Shown here: one piece after another, positions 54,415 through 63,338 of the stretch
Numbering within the stretch: position 1 is the stretch's first letter
Layout: every line of letters begins with the position of its first letter
Origin: Bacillus gobiensis
GTDB lineage: Bacteria > Bacillota > Bacilli > Bacillales > Bacillaceae
NCBI RefSeq assembly: GCF_001278705.1
Contig: NZ_CP012600.1
Location: 2,666,190-2,730,189, forward strand
Direction: 5' to 3'
DNA: 64,000 bases
Notes under the pieces: generated by a model
Seen by the model: only the letters and a program-made list of their open reading frames with translations
The model's database searches: none
Told to the model about the DNA's origin: nothing
Program-made: the position numbers and the translations under genes

Positions 54415-56508
54415 TTATTGCGGTATTTCGAAAGTCTCCAATTGACGAACCACTTGATCACTTACTGATTTTTTACCGCCCAGTACCGTGAATCCCTTCA
54501 TTTTATTTGAGGTGATGACTTCGTTCGTTGCATTTGGCAATGACCGGGCATCTGTAAACATCATAGGGCGGTTTTGTTTTGCAGCCAATACTGATCCGGA
54601 AAGGGCATCCGCATAAGCATAGCCATTGCTGATAAAGGCTTCATTAGATGTAGAAAAATAGTTTTTTGCAATGTGTGAAGCAACCTCAAAGCGGCTGTTA
54701 CCGCCAATTCGCGTCGGAGAAGGCAGTTGCTGGTACACATTCTCGCCGACACTGATTTTTCCTCCGACAACAATCGTGGATGACGTTCCTTTGTTTCGCA
54801 AAGCATTCGCAGTTGGCTCTGGCAGTGATTCCGAAGTTGTCAGCAGGATTGGAATCTTGTTTTTCGCCGCATAGGAAGCAATAGCGAGGCTGTCTGCATA
54901 TGCTGTTCCGTTGGCAATGACTGCTTTTGATTGGCCCGGAAGCTTTCCCGCAATGTTTTCCGCCACTTGATAGCGGCTGTCTCCTCCGATTCGTTCAACT
55001 GTACCCACGAGCTTTTTTATTTCATTTGCAACATTGTCCTGAACACTTAGGCTGCCGCCAATAATAATTGCTTTTTTGGCTTTCAGTTGGGTCATACGTT
55101 CCTTCGTTGAACCAGTCAGTTTGTTGTTCTCTGTCAACAAAATGGGCGCATTGTGATGGTAGGCCAAAGGCGCGGCAGCCAGCACATCTGCATAGGCGCT
55201 TCCGTTGGCAATAACGACAGTATTTGCCGTGCTCCATCCTTTTTTAGAAACATTGGCCGCTACCTCGTAACGGCTTGCTCCATCAAGACGATCCACCGGT
55301 AAGGGCGTATTTTTCATCGCCTTATCAACATCAATACGACCGTTTCCAAATAATATGTCTTTACCTTTTTCACCTAAATCGATTGTAGACTTCATTAAAA
55401 TGCTAGTCACTTTATCTGCGGACAGCAAAGGATTTTTTGAAAGGATCAAAGCTGCAGTTCCAGAAATGGCAGGCGCAGCCATGGAAGTTCCATTCATTGT
55501 TCCATACTTGCTGCCGGTCACTGTCGAGTAGATTCCTTCTCCCGGAGCAGAAATATCAATCTCCGGCCCATAATTGGAAAAGTTCGAATGTGCATCCTGA
55601 CTATTCGTTGATGAGACAGATATCACTGAATCTAAAGCAGCTGGATATTCAGGGACATCAGAACCATCATTACCTGCAGATGCTACTGTCACGATTCCCT
55701 TCGACCGGGCATAATGAATGGCTTCTTCCATTACTTGCGCATAGTTGGTCGTGCTTAGGCTCAGGTTAATGACATTCGCCCCGTGATCTGCTGCATAGAT
55801 GATAGCGTCAGCAACATCATACGCATTTGCTTCTTTTCCTTCAAAAACATCAATCGGCAGTATTTTCACATTTGGAGCGATGCCGGTAATGCCCAGCTTA
55901 TTTAAAGAAGCGGCAATTATACCTGCCACATGAGTGCCGTGCTTGTCAGCAGTAATTGTTTTCCCGCCGGTAACCGCGTTATATGAAGGCAAAACGTTCC
56001 CTTTTAAATCAGGATGATCACTTTGTAAACCTCCATCAATTACTGCAACAGTGATGTCGGAAGATCCTTTCGTAATATCCCAGGCTTTTTCCATGTTGAT
56101 CTTCTTTAATGACCATTGATGACTATAGCCAGGTTCTTGTGGTACGTAAGCGGACTCTATGACAAAGTTCGGTTCGACAAACTGTACACGCTTATCGTTT
56201 CTTAATCTCTCAGCGGTGCCTTTCAATTCAGACTCCGGAGAAGCTGATACAAGAGAAAAACCGCCATTTTCATTATAAGTTTGTTCTGATAGATGATAGT
56301 TAGCCAGTATTTGAGATTTCTCTTCTTCTTTAATAGAAGGCTCGAATTTAATAACTAACTCTCTTTGACTAAAATCTTTTTCTTCATCAAATAATCCGTC
56401 TATTTGAGTTTTACGAATGTCACTAGAACGATCATCTGCTTCCGCATAGGTCGTCTGTATATTGATGAACAAAAACAATATAGAAAGAATACAGATCGAT
56501 TTTTTCAT
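54415..56508 (-). CDS. Subtilisin-type protease with three C-terminal cell-wall-binding repeats
   Basis: The product is 697 residues. It has a signal peptide (MKKSICILSILFLFINIQTT), a fervidolysin-like prodomain (about 45-118), then the catalytic triad Asp158 (AVIDGG), His190 (HGTHVAG) and Ser342 (GTSMAAP). Residues from about 405 (VDRLDGASRYEVAANVS) form three cell-wall-binding type 2 repeats. The repeats are very similar to those of the adjacent LytC. It is likely a wall-anchored protease that trims surface proteins or autolysins. B. subtilis has no such gene at this site. Confidence 0.93.
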   Translation of the reverse strand: MKKSICILSILFLFINIQTTYAEADDRSSDIRKTQIDGLFDEEKDFSQRELVIKFEPSIKEEEKSQILANYHLSEQTYNENGGFSLVSASPESELKGTAERLRNDKRVQFVEPNFVIESAYVPQEPGYSHQWSLKKINMEKAWDITKGSSDITVAVIDGGLQSDHPDLKGNVLPSYNAVTGGKTITADKHGTHVAGIIAASLNKLGITGIAPNVKILPIDVFEGKEANAYDVADAIIYAADHGANVINLSLSTTNYAQVMEEAIHYARSKGIVTVASAGNDGSDVPEYPAALDSVISVSSTNSQDAHSNFSNYGPEIDISAPGEGIYSTVTGSKYGTMNGTSMAAPAISGTAALILSKNPLLSADKVTSILMKSTIDLGEKGKDILFGNGRIDVDKAMKNTPLPVDRLDGASRYEVAANVSKKGWSTANTVVIANGSAYADVLAAAPLAYHHNAPILLTENNKLTGSTKERMTQLKAKKAIIIGGSLSVQDNVANEIKKLVGTVERIGGDSRYQVAENIAGKLPGQSKAVIANGTAYADSLAIASYAAKNKIPILLTTSESLPEPTANALRNKGTSSTIVVGGKISVGENVYQQLPSPTRIGGNSRFEVASHIAKNYFSTSNEAFISNGYAYADALSGSVLAAKQNRPMMFTDARSLPNATNEVITSNKMKGFTVLGGKKSVSDQVVRQLETFEIPQ

Positions 56509-56586
56509 CTTTCTCCTCCCTTTTGTTCGGACAAGAACTCCATTCTTTTTATCTCCGTATCTACTCTACCATAGAATATTAAAAAA

Positions 56587-56617
56587 CAGGTAGCCCCCGG
56601 GAGACTACCTGATGATG
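56587..56617 (-). terminator. Terminator after lytC
   Basis: CAGGTAG/CTACCTG stem, then six T on the minus strand. Confidence 0.8.
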
Positions 56618-56629
56618 ATCAATTCGATT

Positions 56630-58114
56630 TTATTTATAGTATGCTTTGATCGCTTCATAAATGGCTTGGGCTACTCTGTCCTGATAATATGGATCATTTA
56701 ATTTACTAGCATCACTACTATTAGATACGAATCCAGTTTCCGCTAATACAGCTGGCATGTTTGATTTATCAATAACCTTTATCCAATTTCCCTCAGAAAT
56801 TCCACGATCTCTGGTTTCCATCGCTTTCGGGATTCTCTCTTGAAGTTCCTGAGCTAATCTTTTACTGCTTGCAGAACCATTATAATAAAATGTGTCACTA
56901 CCTACTACATTATTGTTGTCACTTGAATTAGCGTGGATACTAATAAAAATGTTTGCATTTGCAGCATTCGCTTTTTCGACGCGATCATCAAGAGTTGGAT
57001 ACGTATCTCCTGTTCTAGAAGCAATTGTAAATTCTCCTGCTGCATCTAGTTTCTTTACGACTTTGTTTGATATTGCAAGATTAACATCTTTCTCTTTAAT
57101 ACCTGCATATCCTATTGCACCCGGATCACTTCCGCCATGACCAGGATCAATAAATAATATTTTGGCGGCATTATTTAATTGATTCATCACATTTGTTTGT
57201 ACGGATATTGTACCGCCGAGCACTGTGAACGAATTTATGTTCTTCAAACCAATAACATCTTTGGTTTTTTCCGGCAATGTTTTTGCATCTGTAAACAGCA
57301 TCGGCCGGTTTTGCTTTGCAGCCAAAACTGATCCTGACAAAGCATCAGCATAAGCATAGCCGTTGCTGATAAAAGACTCTTTCGATGAAGAATAATATTT
57401 ATCAGCAATGTTTGAAGCTACTTCAAAACGGCTGGCTCCTCCGATTCGCGTTGGAGAAGGGAGCTGATCGTACACACTCTTTTCTACACTGATTTCTCCG
57501 CCTACGACAATCGTGGAAGATGTTCCTTTATTTCGCATCGCGTCTATCGTTGGCTGTGGAATCGCCCCCGAGGTTGTGAGCAAGATCGGAATTTTGTTTC
57601 TAGCCGCATAGGAAGCGATTGCAAGGCTGTCCGCATATGCGGTACCGTTCGCTATGACAGCTTTTGATTGGTTCGGAAGCTTTCCCGCAATATTTTCCGC
57701 CACTTGATAGCGACTGGCTCCTCCAATTCGTTCAACTGACCCTACGAGTTTATTAATTTCGTGTTCCACATTTCTTTGAACACTAATATCTCCGCCAATA
57801 ATGATAACCTTTTTCGCTCCGAGCTGTTTGATTCGATCCCTCGTAGGACCTGTAAGCTTGTTGTTCTCTGTCAACAATATGGGCGCGTTGTGAAGATAAG
57901 CCAAAGGCGAGGCAGCCAATACATCTGCATAGGCGTTTCCGTTGGCGACAATCACTGTATCTGCAGAGTTCCACCCTTTTTCCGATACATTGACAGCCAC
58001 CTGGTAACGGCTAGCGCCATCAAGACGCTCCACTGAATTGGCAGCGAAAGCATTAGGGATAAATAAGATTAGCCCGAACATAATGAGTATTATGCTCTTT
58101 ACATGTAACCACAA
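56630..58114 (-). CDS. lytC: N-acetylmuramoyl-L-alanine amidase LytC
   Basis: The product is about 494 residues. I prefer TTG 58114 over the longer frame, since GGAGGG lies 7 bases before it. A signal peptide (IILIMFGLILFIPNAFA) is followed by three cell-wall-binding type 2 repeats (about 30-325), and an amidase_3 domain with ILFIDPGHGGSDPGA, the SIHANSS zinc His, and the catalytic Glu in LAETGF. It is the main vegetative autolysin in B. subtilis, involved in motility and cell separation. It lies downstream of lytB. Confidence 0.93.
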   Translation of the reverse strand: MWLHVKSIILIMFGLILFIPNAFAANSVERLDGASRYQVAVNVSEKGWNSADTVIVANGNAYADVLAASPLAYLHNAPILLTENNKLTGPTRDRIKQLGAKKVIIIGGDISVQRNVEHEINKLVGSVERIGGASRYQVAENIAGKLPNQSKAVIANGTAYADSLAIASYAARNKIPILLTTSGAIPQPTIDAMRNKGTSSTIVVGGEISVEKSVYDQLPSPTRIGGASRFEVASNIADKYYSSSKESFISNGYAYADALSGSVLAAKQNRPMLFTDAKTLPEKTKDVIGLKNINSFTVLGGTISVQTNVMNQLNNAAKILFIDPGHGGSDPGAIGYAGIKEKDVNLAISNKVVKKLDAAGEFTIASRTGDTYPTLDDRVEKANAANANIFISIHANSSDNNNVVGSDTFYYNGSASSKRLAQELQERIPKAMETRDRGISEGNWIKVIDKSNMPAVLAETGFVSNSSDASKLNDPYYQDRVAQAIYEAIKAYYK

Positions 58115-58214
58115 AAATGTTCCCTCCAAATTTAGATAGTTTTTAAGTCAAAAAAGCGAAAAGGAGACGGGATCAAAGGCATCAAAAGACGCCTCTGACG
58201 TGTCTCTTTTCAGA

Positions 58215-60284
58215 TTAATAATTTGTTAGATTTGCACCAGGATAATAAAACTTCAAAATATCGATATACGATTGTCCAGCATTCGCTCTAGCTTGAGCCC
58301 CATACTGGCTCATTCCAATTCCGTGGCCGTATCCTCTGCCATAAAAGATGAACGAACCGTCTTTGTTTTCAATATGGAACATCGTACTTTTAATATTAGT
58401 TGATCCTGCTTTTGATCTAAAATCACCCGCTTTTATGGTAACCGTTCCATTACCAGGTGAGACTGCACCTGATAGATTATCTTGGGCTGAATACTTAACG
58501 TCAACGGTTACGAATTCTGCCCGCTGTCCCCTAGTCGTACCTCTAGTACTGACATTCGTTACTTCTTCAATCGTTACGGTTTTCGTATTTCCCAATTGCT
58601 TTTCAATATCTGACTTTAAAGTACTGTAAAACATATCTTTGATTTTCTGTCTGTCTAATAGATAGTTCCATTCAAAATTTGGATTAAACGGATCCGGCTG
58701 GGCAGACAGATAAGGCAATGAAGTTCCCCATACGGCACTGCTGTCCTCAGTATGTCCTCCATTATTTGAAGAAAATGCAGCAGTAATTGGCTTTCCGTAT
58801 TGATCTCTCAGCACTTTTCCTCTTGTTTCTTCTACTAACCCGGAGGTTCTGCTGTCCCATTCATAGCCGCCGAAAACTTGATAGCTGGTCGTATCATCAA
58901 TTGTTTTCCCTTTGTTTTTTACGGCTACAGTTCTTGCAGCAACGCTTTGGGCCTTTAATGCCTCCACATGCCAGCCTGCAGGCATTTCTCGAGGGACGAC
59001 ACCTTTTATGTAATCTTCAAATGGTATGTTTTCATTCGTTGGCCGGACAAACCTGCCAGCTTCTACCGCAAAATTCATGTTTCCTAAGTATCTTCTTCCA
59101 CTAATGCTCATGACGTCTTTATTGTAATCGACAGGCTGAGCTGTAAAAGTCGTGCCCAGGTTTTTAATTTTTGCCCCGTGCTGCTTTAATTCAAGATTTC
59201 CGTTGATCGATTCAACAGTATATCCGTTTCCGGTCAACATACCGCTTAGGCTGTTTTGCACCGTGTCGGTGATCGAAATGATTCCGCCGAGCAAGCTGTA
59301 TTTAGATGTATTCTGTTCGTTAAGTAAGTTTTTCACTGGATCGGGAAGACTGTTTGGTTCGATCAAAAGCAGCGAGCTTCCTTCCTTTGCCGCGAGTACC
59401 GAACCTGTAAGTGCATCAGCAAATGTTTGGCCGTTTGAAAGAAATACTTTATCTGCTTTCATTCCTAGCTGCTTGATTAAATTAGCGGATACTTCATATC
59501 TTGATCTTCCGTCTACTCGCTCAACAGAAGCACCTTTCTGCTTAAGCGTATTTTCAACGCCTGAGCTGACACTTAAACGCCCGCCGGAAATAACCACACG
59601 GCTTGGAATCGTATAATCGTTTCGAATGGTATTATTTCCTGAAAGCAATATCGGATATCCGTTCATTGCAGCGTACGAAGCGCTCGACAGTGCATCCGTA
59701 AATTTCATTCCTGTTGCCACAACAGCACCACTAGCACTCGGAAAATAGCTTTTTTGAATGTTTTTGGCTACTTCGTAACGTGTCGCCCCGCCAATCCGAT
59801 TGACGTTCCCGTAGTTTGACAACGTTTTTTCCACATTCTTCGATACACTGATCGTGCCGCCAATAATTAAAATATTATCTGGATTCAATTTTTTTATTTC
59901 TTCTTCTGTTTTTGGGGTGAGGCGATTCGCATCAGTTAAGAGGATCGGCCCGTCTAATTTGTAGGCAAGAGGAGTCGAGGCTAACGCGTCACCAAACGCG
60001 TCACGATTGACAACAATAACATTCGCGGGATTTGTCCATCCGGCATTCGCTACGTTGTTCGCCACATCAAAACGTGTATCTCCTCCGTAACGGGTCGTGT
60101 CTGCCATTCCATTAACCTTGTATTCTCCATTAATATCGATAAACAAACTCTCTTTGTTTCCTATGTAGTTTTTTAGCTTAACAGAAATCGTATCATTCTC
60201 TCCTGCGCTTGCAGGTGCGGCCAGTGGCAATAACAAGGCAGACGCCACCACTGACGGCAGAAGCAGGCGCTTCACACATTTCAA
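58215..60284 (-). CDS. lytB: SpoIID/LytB protein, modifier of LytC
   Basis: The product is 689 residues from TTG. A signal peptide (LLPSVVASALLLPLAAPASA), three type 2 cell-wall-binding repeats (about 60-345) and a C-terminal SpoIID domain (EDYIKGVVPREMPAGWHVEA, SNNGGHTEDSSAVWG, YGRGYGHGIGMSQYGAQA) are all intact. In B. subtilis it stimulates LytC. A 100-bp gap with an imperfect hairpin separates it from lytC. Confidence 0.93.
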   Translation of the reverse strand: MKCVKRLLLPSVVASALLLPLAAPASAGENDTISVKLKNYIGNKESLFIDINGEYKVNGMADTTRYGGDTRFDVANNVANAGWTNPANVIVVNRDAFGDALASTPLAYKLDGPILLTDANRLTPKTEEEIKKLNPDNILIIGGTISVSKNVEKTLSNYGNVNRIGGATRYEVAKNIQKSYFPSASGAVVATGMKFTDALSSASYAAMNGYPILLSGNNTIRNDYTIPSRVVISGGRLSVSSGVENTLKQKGASVERVDGRSRYEVSANLIKQLGMKADKVFLSNGQTFADALTGSVLAAKEGSSLLLIEPNSLPDPVKNLLNEQNTSKYSLLGGIISITDTVQNSLSGMLTGNGYTVESINGNLELKQHGAKIKNLGTTFTAQPVDYNKDVMSISGRRYLGNMNFAVEAGRFVRPTNENIPFEDYIKGVVPREMPAGWHVEALKAQSVAARTVAVKNKGKTIDDTTSYQVFGGYEWDSRTSGLVEETRGKVLRDQYGKPITAAFSSNNGGHTEDSSAVWGTSLPYLSAQPDPFNPNFEWNYLLDRQKIKDMFYSTLKSDIEKQLGNTKTVTIEEVTNVSTRGTTRGQRAEFVTVDVKYSAQDNLSGAVSPGNGTVTIKAGDFRSKAGSTNIKSTMFHIENKDGSFIFYGRGYGHGIGMSQYGAQARANAGQSYIDILKFYYPGANLTNY

Positions 60285-60318
60285 GATTGCATTCCCCCAT
60301 CTGGATCCTAAATTGTTT

Positions 60319-60654
60319 TTATTTTGTTTCTATTTCTTTAAGCTCCAATACTCCATTATCTGCTTCTACATACTTCACTTCAACAGAAGTACCATCCTCA
60401 ATTCCTTTTGCCTTCTCTTGCAGTTCTGAATCTACTTGAAATGTAGTTTCTTCCCCATCAATCTCGACAGCTATCGTGTGCTCGTCTGCCAAACCAGAAA
60501 ATGTTCCACTTTTGCTTACTTCACTGGATTCTGTCTCGCTGCTGCTGTTTTCTGTCTGGTTGTCACTGTTTTTCTGATCTTCAGGAGCAGCCTCATTCGT
60601 TCCGCAGCCGGCTAAGAAAAGCATCAGTGACATAGATAAAACAAATTTCTTCAA
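60319..60654 (-). CDS. lytA: Lipoprotein LytA
   Basis: The product is 111 residues from TTG; AGAGGTG lies 7 bases upstream. The lipobox LAGC (15-18) is followed by an Asn/Ser/Glu linker and a small C-terminal domain. It is acidic as is B. subtilis LytA (102 residues), and it is first of lytABC. A SigD-like promoter is doubtful: TAAA (60696-60699) and GTCGATAT (60675-60682) are 13 apart instead of 15. Confidence 0.85.
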   Translation of the reverse strand: MKKFVLSMSLMLFLAGCGTNEAAPEDQKNSDNQTENSSSETESSEVSKSGTFSGLADEHTIAVEIDGEETTFQVDSELQEKAKGIEDGTSVEVKYVEADNGVLELKEIETK

Positions 60655-60771
60655 ATTTCTTCACCTCTACCTCTATATCGACATTACGTAATAAGTTTAA
60701 AGGAAAAAAATGATCTTTGAAACCATTTTTCGGATCTTTTCGTCTAATTTTTGTAATCTAAAAGATTTAGG

Positions 60772-60800
60772 TTGTTTGGATTATGTCTTACCAATATAAT
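60772..60800 (+). promoter_or_regulatory. SigA promoter of lytR
   Basis: TTGTTT (60772-60777), 17 bases, TATAAT (60795-60800), 34 bases before the lytR ATG. Confidence 0.75.
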
Positions 60801-60833
60801 CAAATTAAACTACTAAAAATAAGGTGAGGAAAT

Positions 60834-61778
60834 ATGAGAGCTGAGAAAAAAAGAAAAAAGAAAAAAAAGGTGTTAGCAATCGTCCTGTCCATCATTGGTA
60901 TATTCATATTAGTTGCAGGGGGTTATGCCTACTTCCTTTGGGATAAAGCAGCAAAGACTGTAGCCAGTATTAATGAAGAAATCAATCCGTCAGACCGGCG
61001 TGTTGAAAAAGTAGATGTGAACAAAAAGGATCCTGTGTCTGTTTTAATTATGGGTGTCGATGAAAGAAGCGGCGACAGCGGCCGTTCAGATTCTCTGATC
61101 TATATGGCAATCAATCCCCAAACAAAGACAACGGAAATGGTAAGTATTCCTCGTGATACGTATACAGAGCTGGTGGGGAAAGGCACGATGGATAAAATTA
61201 ACCACTCCTATGCATACGGCGGAACGCAAATGACGATTGACACGGTTGAAAATTTTCTTGATGTCCCTGTTGATTACTTCGTAAAAGTAAATATGGAAAG
61301 CTTCAGAGACATCGTAGATACTCTTGGCGGAGTTACCGTAAACAGTACATTTGCTTTTGACTATGATGGATATTCATTTAATGAAGGCCAGTTAGATCTA
61401 AACGGAAAAGAAGCACTCGCTTACTCAAGAATGAGGTATGATGATCCGAGAGGCGATTTTGGCCGTCAAGACCGGCAAAGGCAAGTGATTGAAGGTATTA
61501 TTGATAAAGGCGCTAATATCTCATCGATCACGAAATTCGGAGACATGTTTAATGTTGTTGAAGATAATGTAAAAACAAACCTTTCATTTGATAATATGTG
61601 GGACATTCAATCGAACTATAAACAAGCGGCTGATCATGTCGTTCAACACGAATTGAAAGGCACAGGGGGAAAAATAGGCGGCGTGTATTATTATCAAGTG
61701 AACGAAGATGACCGGCTTGCGATTTCGAAAGAACTGAAAGAAAATTTAGAAATGGACAAAACGGCAAGCAAAAACTAA
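60834..61778 (+). CDS. lytR: LCP-family protein LytR
   Basis: The product is 314 residues. A Lys-rich start, a membrane helix (VLAIVLSIIGIFILVAGGYA) and the LCP domain (SIPRDTYTELVGKGTMDKIN, DPRGDFGRQDRQRQV) are as in TagV. It is divergent from lytABC, as in B. subtilis, where it was first described as an attenuator of that operon. LCP ligase activity on wall polymers is established for the family. Confidence 0.92.
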   Translation: MRAEKKRKKKKKVLAIVLSIIGIFILVAGGYAYFLWDKAAKTVASINEEINPSDRRVEKVDVNKKDPVSVLIMGVDERSGDSGRSDSLIYMAINPQTKTTEMVSIPRDTYTELVGKGTMDKINHSYAYGGTQMTIDTVENFLDVPVDYFVKVNMESFRDIVDTLGGVTVNSTFAFDYDGYSFNEGQLDLNGKEALAYSRMRYDDPRGDFGRQDRQRQVIEGIIDKGANISSITKFGDMFNVVEDNVKTNLSFDNMWDIQSNYKQAADHVVQHELKGTGGKIGGVYYYQVNEDDRLAISKELKENLEMDKTASKN

Positions 61779-61814
61779 TTTAAAATTCGCTGTCCGATAA
61801 GCTCTCTAAAAAGT

Positions 61815-61857
61815 AAAGCAGCAAAAGAAAATTGATCCTTTTTTCTTTTGCTGCTTT
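61815..61857. terminator. Bidirectional terminator after lytR
   Basis: 17-bp perfect arms AAAGCAGCAAAAGAAAA and TTTTCTTTTGCTGCTTT. Confidence 0.85.
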
Positions 61858-61863
61858 TGCACT

Positions 61864-62544
61864 CTAAATAGAAATTTTTCGATATTGTTTTCCCTTATTG
61901 ATATAAGGAGCTGTAAAAATCCATGCTATGATTATATTGGGCACCCAGCATAGCCATGAAATCACTATGTAATAGGAAGCATAAGCTTCACCGCCAAATA
62001 TCATAGCAAATAACCCGAGCCACAACCGTAATGTTACTGCCACAAAAGTTAAACTGTAGCTTCTTATTACCCACGCTCGATGAAAAAGTATCTCTCCTTT
62101 CACCGCATGGTAAGTCGCCATCAGGGTCGTAAAAATCCATAAAACAGAAAGGATAATAAAACCAACGTGGGAAATAATCCCCCCCGTAGAATAAAAGGCT
62201 ACATAGAATCCCGAGAGTCCTCCGATTAAAATGCCTCCCACATATATGTATCCCATGATTCGATGAATGGACAGGTTATTTTTTCGAATCTTTTTGATAA
62301 ATAAGAAGGGACCAATTAGCAAGGGGATTGCCGATCCAAAAATATGGATTAATATCATTACATCCCATATACTGGATAGTTTCTCTTGATAATAATCGAC
62401 TTTAACAAAATAAAATCCAGAATTCGCCAAGCCGATAATCCCATATTGAATAATAGCATATATAACGATGCTAAACCCTAATACAAACATGCCCCATTTA
62501 AAAAACATTGTTAATTTACTGGTTTCTGTCAATGATCTAAACAA
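61864..62544 (-). CDS. DUF2306 family membrane protein
   Basis: The product is 226 residues with about six membrane helices and conserved histidines (HIFGSAIPLLIGPFLFIKK, HRIMGYIYVGGILIGGLSG, HRAWVIRSYSLTFVAVTLRL). This resembles DUF2306 proteins related to the cytochrome b561 fold. Function unknown. It stands alone before the peptide cluster genes. Confidence 0.78.
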   Translation of the reverse strand: MFRSLTETSKLTMFFKWGMFVLGFSIVIYAIIQYGIIGLANSGFYFVKVDYYQEKLSSIWDVMILIHIFGSAIPLLIGPFLFIKKIRKNNLSIHRIMGYIYVGGILIGGLSGFYVAFYSTGGIISHVGFIILSVLWIFTTLMATYHAVKGEILFHRAWVIRSYSLTFVAVTLRLWLGLFAMIFGGEAYASYYIVISWLCWVPNIIIAWIFTAPYINKGKQYRKISI

Positions 62545-62639
62545 CCTTTCTACTTGCTCGGTTTAATATATTTGTGCGTACTATCAAACAAAAACCACTG
62601 ACATTAATCCCTTATGACTCAAACAACTTTATCTTTATA

Positions 62640-63335
62640 TTATTTCATATTTTCATTTTCAACCAAGTCTTTTAATAGCTCTGCAGCATCAAGCGTTTCC
62701 ATATTATTTATCTGACAGGTCCCACGTATACAAACAGTTAGTTGATAGCGGCATTCGACTTGAAAGGTCTGAAAAGATACATTTTGCTGTTTTCCGTCTA
62801 ATGTTATAGTGGGTCTATCAAAATATACATTTGTATTTAGTCGATCCGGTGACAGACTCAGCCCTGTTCCGATCATTTTTAAAAAGCTTTCCTTTACTGT
62901 CCAAATCGTATAGAAATATTTTTCGGCTTCATCATCAGGAAGAGATTGCAGATATGCATACTCTTCCTTCGTAAGTGCCCCACTCATTGAATCTAGGCAG
63001 ACTGGCTTTATATATTCAATATCCACACCTATTTCGTACTTAGAAACTGCTAATACAACCAAACGCATTGAATGAGAAATATTAAATTGAAAATGGTTTT
63101 GATTCTTCACAAAAGGCTTTCCATACTCTGTAAAGCTAATGGAATCAGGATACTGGCTGCGTGGCAAGACCTTTTGAAGCATCATATACCCAAGTAAGCT
63201 TCTTATAGAGTCTTCTATATGATAAAAGGATTTTATCTTCTCTCTTTTAATAGGAGGAAGCAAACAAATCGCTTTATTGATCATCTCTTCATCTATCGCA
63301 TCCGGTAATTCCGCTAGAAATAACTGCGTACTCAT
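62640..63335 (-). CDS. Sfp-type 4'-phosphopantetheinyl transferase
   Basis: The product is 231 residues. FNISHSMRLVVLAVS, GVDIEYIKP and the magnesium/CoA site WTVKESFLKMIGTGLSL are all intact. It activates carrier domains of peptide and polyketide synthases by adding the phosphopantetheine arm. It starts 3 bases after the thioesterase gene. Confidence 0.92.
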   Translation of the reverse strand: MSTQLFLAELPDAIDEEMINKAICLLPPIKREKIKSFYHIEDSIRSLLGYMMLQKVLPRSQYPDSISFTEYGKPFVKNQNHFQFNISHSMRLVVLAVSKYEIGVDIEYIKPVCLDSMSGALTKEEYAYLQSLPDDEAEKYFYTIWTVKESFLKMIGTGLSLSPDRLNTNVYFDRPTITLDGKQQNVSFQTFQVECRYQLTVCIRGTCQINNMETLDAAELLKDLVENENMK

Positions 63336-63338
63336 AAC

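Noticed and set aside
60675..60699. SigD promoter of lytA
   Set aside because: The spacer is 13 bases instead of 15, and the transcript would begin inside the ribosome-binding site; not listed as a separate feature.
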